This document shows positions 36,585-40,194 of a stretch of DNA of 40,194 nt, piece after piece (within the stretch, counting starts at the first letter, position 1; the number at the start of each line of letters is the position of its first letter). The notes beneath the pieces are model-generated. The model did no database searches. It was not told the origin of the DNA and was given only the letters and a program-made list of their open reading frames with translations. Both the position numbers and the translations under genes were made by a program. This stretch comes from Vagococcus allomyrinae (lineage in GTDB: Bacteria > Bacillota > Bacilli > Lactobacillales > Vagococcaceae): assembly GCF_017829975.1 (NCBI RefSeq), contig NZ_JAEEGA010000028.1, forward strand, positions 1 to 40,194, written 5' to 3'.

Positions 36585-36881
36585 TCAATTCTGTTCCAAC
36601 AAGGCATCCCTTAGTACTTTAGCCCCGTTCATCATGCCGTAATCTTCCATATTAATCGTTTTAACTGGAACTTCTGGAAATTTTTGCTTAACTTCTGATT
36701 CTTGATAGCCCACTTGGGGACCGAGTAAAATAATGGCCGCTCCGTCAATGTTGTCCCCTAAATCTGATAAGCCACACGCTAAGATCTGGACTTCTAACCC
36801 TTCCTTTTGAGCTGCCTCCTCCATTTTTTTAACTAACATCCCCGTTGACATACCGCCTGCACATGCTAAGACAATTTTCAC
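36585..36881 (-). CDS. PTS EIIB, cellobiose family
   Basis: A 98-residue soluble protein starting with GTG (36881) behind GGGGGG; the longer frame overlaps the EIIA gene. It has the phosphocysteine motif VLACAGGMSTGML with Cys at residue 7 and GPQVGY for the regulatory loop. It passes phosphate from EIIA to the sugar in EIIC. Confidence 0.92.
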   Translation of the reverse strand: MKIVLACAGGMSTGMLVKKMEEAAQKEGLEVQILACGLSDLGDNIDGAAIILLGPQVGYQESEVKQKFPEVPVKTINMEDYGMMNGAKVLRDALLEQN

Positions 36882-36894
36882 GTTGTTTCCCCCC

Positions 36895-37206
36895 TTATTT
36901 ATAAATAGCCTGATATAATAACCTAAATTCTTTGGCAAAATCAAAAGACGTGGTGGCCGCCATCAAATGATCCTCTGCGTGAACTAACAATAAAGGCACC
37001 ACTTGCTGTGTTTCCTCACTAGCGAAAAAAGCCAGTAACTCCGAATGAGCCTTATGTGCTTCTTTCATCGATTCACTACAGCGCTGAAGCTGTTCATCTG
37101 ATTCAACTATTTTGTTTCCTCGAGCCAATTCAATACTTGTCATTGCTAGAGACTTTGCCTGTCCAGCATGGACAATAATTCTCATAATTGTCTGTTCTAA
37201 TTCCAT
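36895..37206 (-). CDS. PTS EIIA, lactose/cellobiose family
   Basis: A 103-residue helical protein with the phosphohistidine in LLLVHAEDHLM (His76) and N-terminal IVHAGQAKSLAMTSIELAR. It receives phosphate from HPr. First gene of the operon, with AGGAGG before its ATG. Confidence 0.92.
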   Translation of the reverse strand: MELEQTIMRIIVHAGQAKSLAMTSIELARGNKIVESDEQLQRCSESMKEAHKAHSELLAFFASEETQQVVPLLLVHAEDHLMAATTSFDFAKEFRLLYQAIYK

Positions 37207-37235
37207 CTGCTCCCTCCTATTCTTAACCTTATCTA

Positions 37236-37252
37236 AGCAAGTTCTGTGCCAA
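37236..37252 (-). promoter_or_regulatory. Sigma-54 (-24/-12) promoter of the PTS operon
   Basis: On the minus strand TTGGCAC-AGAAC-TTGCT is an essentially perfect sigma-54 site (GG at -24, GC at -12). It is 30 bp upstream of the EIIA start and matches the divergent LevR-type activator. Confidence 0.88.
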
Positions 37253-37302
37253 ACAACTTAATGTCTTGATATATCAGTCATTCAACGAAAGAAAAAAGAA
37301 AT

Positions 37303-37343
37303 TAAAACACTAAGCAGGCAAATAAAACACTTATTAAAACACT
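37303..37343 (-). promoter_or_regulatory. Three direct repeats, probable activator-binding UAS
   Basis: AGTGTTTTA (plus-strand TAAAACACT) occurs at 37303-37311, 37323-37331 and 37335-37343, about 50-95 bp upstream of the sigma-54 promoter. This is where an enhancer for a LevR-like protein is expected. Confidence 0.6.
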
Positions 37344-37346
37344 ATG

Positions 37347-37373
37347 GAGAAACCGTTCTCTTTTTGATATACT
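37347..37373 (+). promoter_or_regulatory. Promoter of the LevR-like activator gene
   Basis: Extended -10 TGATATACT at 37365-37373; no good -35. An inverted repeat GAGAA-ACCG-TTCTC (37347-37360) lies where -35 binding would occur and may be an autoregulatory site. Confidence 0.45.
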
Positions 37374-37408
37374 AAAACAAACACCTACCGTAAGGAGTGA
37401 CCATTGGG

Positions 37409-40048
37409 ATGAAAAGAATCGACATAATCCTCAAGGAAATGCGGCATTATAGCAAACAAAGGCCCGTTGACACCCAGACACTTGCGTCAAAATTAGGCTT
37501 TAGTCGGGCAAATGTCAGCCATGATTTAAACGAATTAGTGAAACAAAACGTGATTCATAAAACAAGTAACCGCCCTGTTTTATTTTACCCTGTCAAAACT
37601 AGCCATAAGATGACCCAGCTTGAACAATTTAAACTGACCAACCCTAGTCTAAATGATTGCATTGACAAAGCCATCGCCGCTGTCCTCTATCCACCAAAAC
37701 GTATGCCTATTTTGTTAACAGGTGAAACAGGCGTAGGTAAAAGCATGTTTTCCCAGTTGATTTACGACTTTTCCGTCGAGCAAGGCATCATTGCTAGTGA
37801 AGCTAACTTGACTGTCTTTAACTGTGCGGACTACGCTGAAAATCCGCAACTGATTCTCAGTCATATCTTCGGCGTTACCAAAGGGGCTTACACTAATGCC
37901 CTATCAGATAAGCCAGGCTTAATTGAATCAACCAACCACGGGATCCTATTTTTAGATGAAATTCACCGGCTCCCCCCTGAAGGCCAGGAAATGCTGTTCA
38001 CCTTTATGGATAACGGCACCTTTAGGCGCTTAGGTGAGTCAGCAAAAGAACGACAGGCCGATGTGCAAATTATTTGCGCCACAACTGAAAAGATTGATTC
38101 TCATCTTCTTGATACGTTTTTACGACGCATCCCCATGAAAATCCAGCTACCTAATTTGAAAGAACGAGGGTTTAAAGAAAAACTAACGCTGATTTACTTT
38201 TTTCTAAATCAAGAAGCTGAGAAACTCAAGGAACCCCTTCATATTACCAACAATTCCATTCGAGCTTTATTAGGTTATCCTTGTCAGCACAATATTGGGC
38301 AGCTAAAAAGCGATATTCAATTGTTAGCAGCTCGCGCCTATGCGACTAAAACCGTTAGCCATAAGGATCAATTGGCTATTACTAGCTATGATTTACCTAC
38401 TTATATCAAAAATGGGTTGTATGATAGCGAAGATAAGCAACAGATCTGGGAATTTATGCCAGGAACCAATACGCGTTTTATCACATTTACACCAGGGATT
38501 CCCAACAATTATGACGTCGTCTTTCAAGAACAATCGATCTATGAGGTGGTGCAACAAAAACTAAGTGATATTGAGAAATTAGGAATAGACTCAGAAACAG
38601 CTAATCATGTCATCTATTCAACCGTTGATCATTATGTTGCACAAATAAAAAGCCAATCACAGCAACTTAAAGGGCCGCCTGTCAGAGAGGAAATGCTCCA
38701 AACTACCCTTAAAGTTATCGAGCTTGCCTCGCAAATGCTTAATTATCACTACCCAGAGACCCTATACTCAATTCTTGGCCAACACCTTTATACCACTGTT
38801 AATAAAATTAAAAGTGGTGACAAACTATTAAACCCAGCTCTTTCGACTATTAAACAAGAGCATAAACAAGTTTATAAAGTGGCCTTAAGTATCAAACCAC
38901 TTATTGAAAACAGTTTCCAGGTAATTCTTCCCGAAGAAGAAGTTGGCTTCCTGACATTGTTTTTATTACCTGAACAAAAGAGTCCCCTAACGAGTCATCC
39001 TGTTCAAATTCTGATTGTCACCCATGGAAATTCTACAGCCAGTAGCATGGCAAGTTTTGTTAACGACCTATTGGGCTATCAAAATGTCATTGGCTTTGAT
39101 ATGCCTTTATCAGTTAACGCAAGCGATGTCCTAGAGAACATCAAAGACTATTTAACCAAAGAACAAAATCAAGGAGATTGGTTGCTAATGGTTGATATGG
39201 GCTCTCTGACAAACTTTTCCCAAGAGTTGATGACCATCCTTCAAGGAAACATGGAAATTTTTAGTCTCGTAAGTACGTTACATGTCCTTGAGGCCAGTCA
39301 GAAAGCCTCTTTAGGCTACTCCTTAACTGAAATAATCTATTCACTTAGGAACATCACTCAACCAGCAGTTAACTCAGATCAACCGCTGCCGGCCATTGCT
39401 GAAACTGTAACGAAGCTCTACATCATCGCTTATTGCACAACTGGTGAAGGCAGTGCCAAACTAATCAAGGAGTTGTTAAAAGACAAACTTAATTTGTATA
39501 ACGGTCAATGTGAGATTATTTTTCTGCAACTGACCGATCAACTTGAATTGATGACTAATATTCAGCAGATTCAAGAAAAAGGGAAAATTATTTTTTGTGC
39601 AGGCGCCTTTACGATTCCTGAACTAGACATTCCCTATCTCTCTCTCAATCAGCTGTTAAATGATCACTCCCTTACACAGATTCAACAAGTTATTGATTAC
39701 GAATATAGTTTGCAAAATTTAATTACTTACTATGGCCCAATGATCGAACATCTACCAGGCGGTGACTTAATTTCGACTCTTGATACTTGGTTAAAAACAC
39801 TGAGAACCGATATCGATATTGATATTTCACCAGAAATTCAAATTGGCTTGATCAGTCATCTAGCCTCCACAATCGATCATCACGCTCAACAAAAAGACCA
39901 ACGCCCTTCTGATAAAGAGCGATTTGACGCTATTGATTTTCGACTAGCCGATCATATTAGGATGATTGAACAGATTTACCACATGACATTTAGCGAAAAA
40001 GATGTTCGTAACATCACGAAGTACTTATATAAACAATCATTTTTATAG
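37409..40048 (+). CDS. LevR-family sigma-54 activator with PRD and PTS-like domains
   Basis: About 879 residues. It has an N-terminal winged helix (residues about 15-60, FSRANVSHDLNELV) and an AAA+ domain with Walker A GETGVGKS, sigma-54 contact loop GAYTNA (usual GAFTGA), Walker B ILFLDEIHRL and arginine finger FLRRIP. PRD1 follows with LGQHLYTTV, then an EIIA-Man-like domain (THGNSTASSM) and an EIIB-like segment with Cys (YCTTGEGSA). The C-terminal PRD2 contains GLISHLASTIDH. PTS phosphorylation of the His/Cys sites would set its activity. Start ATG 37409, AAGGAG 11 nt before; a GTG at 37397 overlaps that site. It should activate the divergent PTS operon. Confidence 0.9.
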   Translation: MKRIDIILKEMRHYSKQRPVDTQTLASKLGFSRANVSHDLNELVKQNVIHKTSNRPVLFYPVKTSHKMTQLEQFKLTNPSLNDCIDKAIAAVLYPPKRMPILLTGETGVGKSMFSQLIYDFSVEQGIIASEANLTVFNCADYAENPQLILSHIFGVTKGAYTNALSDKPGLIESTNHGILFLDEIHRLPPEGQEMLFTFMDNGTFRRLGESAKERQADVQIICATTEKIDSHLLDTFLRRIPMKIQLPNLKERGFKEKLTLIYFFLNQEAEKLKEPLHITNNSIRALLGYPCQHNIGQLKSDIQLLAARAYATKTVSHKDQLAITSYDLPTYIKNGLYDSEDKQQIWEFMPGTNTRFITFTPGIPNNYDVVFQEQSIYEVVQQKLSDIEKLGIDSETANHVIYSTVDHYVAQIKSQSQQLKGPPVREEMLQTTLKVIELASQMLNYHYPETLYSILGQHLYTTVNKIKSGDKLLNPALSTIKQEHKQVYKVALSIKPLIENSFQVILPEEEVGFLTLFLLPEQKSPLTSHPVQILIVTHGNSTASSMASFVNDLLGYQNVIGFDMPLSVNASDVLENIKDYLTKEQNQGDWLLMVDMGSLTNFSQELMTILQGNMEIFSLVSTLHVLEASQKASLGYSLTEIIYSLRNITQPAVNSDQPLPAIAETVTKLYIIAYCTTGEGSAKLIKELLKDKLNLYNGQCEIIFLQLTDQLELMTNIQQIQEKGKIIFCAGAFTIPELDIPYLSLNQLLNDHSLTQIQQVIDYEYSLQNLITYYGPMIEHLPGGDLISTLDTWLKTLRTDIDIDISPEIQIGLISHLASTIDHHAQQKDQRPSDKERFDAIDFRLADHIRMIEQIYHMTFSEKDVRNITKYLYKQSFL

Positions 40049-40076
40049 AATGAATGATGCCCTAGTTAACGAATCA

Positions 40077-40194
40077 AAACCTCCAGTGAGAACTGGAGGT
40101 TTGCTCTTCGGCTGGAAGCCTCTTTTACCGGCCACGGCCTAAAAGGCCTCCTGAGCGGGTCTCCCTCACGCACCACTTTTTCTCACTGATTCTA
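40077..40194 (-). other. GC-rich structured segment at the right edge, possible end of an IS200/IS605-type tnpB element
   Basis: AAACCTCCAGT / ACTGGAGGTTT (40077-40087 / 40092-40102) forms a perfect stem followed on the minus strand by TTGATTCG. Beyond it are more inverted repeats (GGCTTCCAGCCGAAG, GAGGCC/GGCC blocks) and clearly higher GC than the neighbours. No long frame is open on the minus strand. A hairpin ending near TTGAT next to a structured non-coding block resembles right ends and guide-RNA regions of tnpB elements. It may instead be the terminator of the activator gene plus unrelated sequence. Confidence 0.35.

Overview
The window is about 40 kb of a low-GC Firmicute chromosome. 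Strong GGAGG ribosome binding sites, CcpA-type cre sites, a Gram-positive LexA box, group I ECF transport genes, many PTS genes and a LevR-type sigma-54 activator all point to Lactobacillales, most likely an Enterococcaceae-like organism (Enterococcus or Vagococcus relatives). The species cannot be named from the sequence alone. No rRNA, tRNA, prophage or CRISPR array was seen.

Layout. 1-1075: 3' part of a processive membrane glycosyltransferase (hyaluronan/chitin-synthase type). 1177-6829 (minus): a nucleoside salvage operon encoding a complete ECF transporter (S, T and two ATPases), a nucleoside hydrolase and a ribokinase, with a YeiL-like Crp/Fnr regulator just upstream. 7200-10340: small membrane proteins, a DUF805 protein and a LytTR regulator/membrane-protein pair, interspersed with a dispersed MITE-like repeat. 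10731-19089 (minus): a seven-gene operon encoding permease, membrane protein, CoA-acylating aldehyde dehydrogenase, phosphotransacylase, acyl kinase, class III aminotransferase and glutamate dehydrogenase, with three cre-like sites upstream. Read as a pathway, it would deaminate an omega-amino compound and gain one ATP per molecule. Taurine to sulfoacetate is one candidate, but the substrate is unproven.

20346-24473: an AraC regulator, then a beta-glucoside cassette of GH1 enzyme plus an orphan EIIC, followed by a convergent RpiR regulator. 25459-29852: two small proteins of unknown function, an ABC-2 exporter divergent from a double-HTH MerR regulator, and two proteins with predicted concanavalin-like folds, the second downstream of an HxlR regulator. 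30300-31630: an accessory patch with a MITE-like repeat abutting an IS200-type tnpA, next to a frameshifted RelB/PemK-like toxin-antitoxin pair whose tandem operators look intact. 31773-32645: two small plus-strand genes, the first under a promoter holding a LexA box. 32689-40048: a cellobiose-type PTS operon (EIIA, EIIB, EIIC, tyrosine phosphatase, GH1) with a near-consensus sigma-54 promoter, divergent from its LevR-family activator. The last 120 bases are GC-rich and structured and may be the end of another mobile element.

Assignments come from motif recognition and gene context only. No database search was possible.
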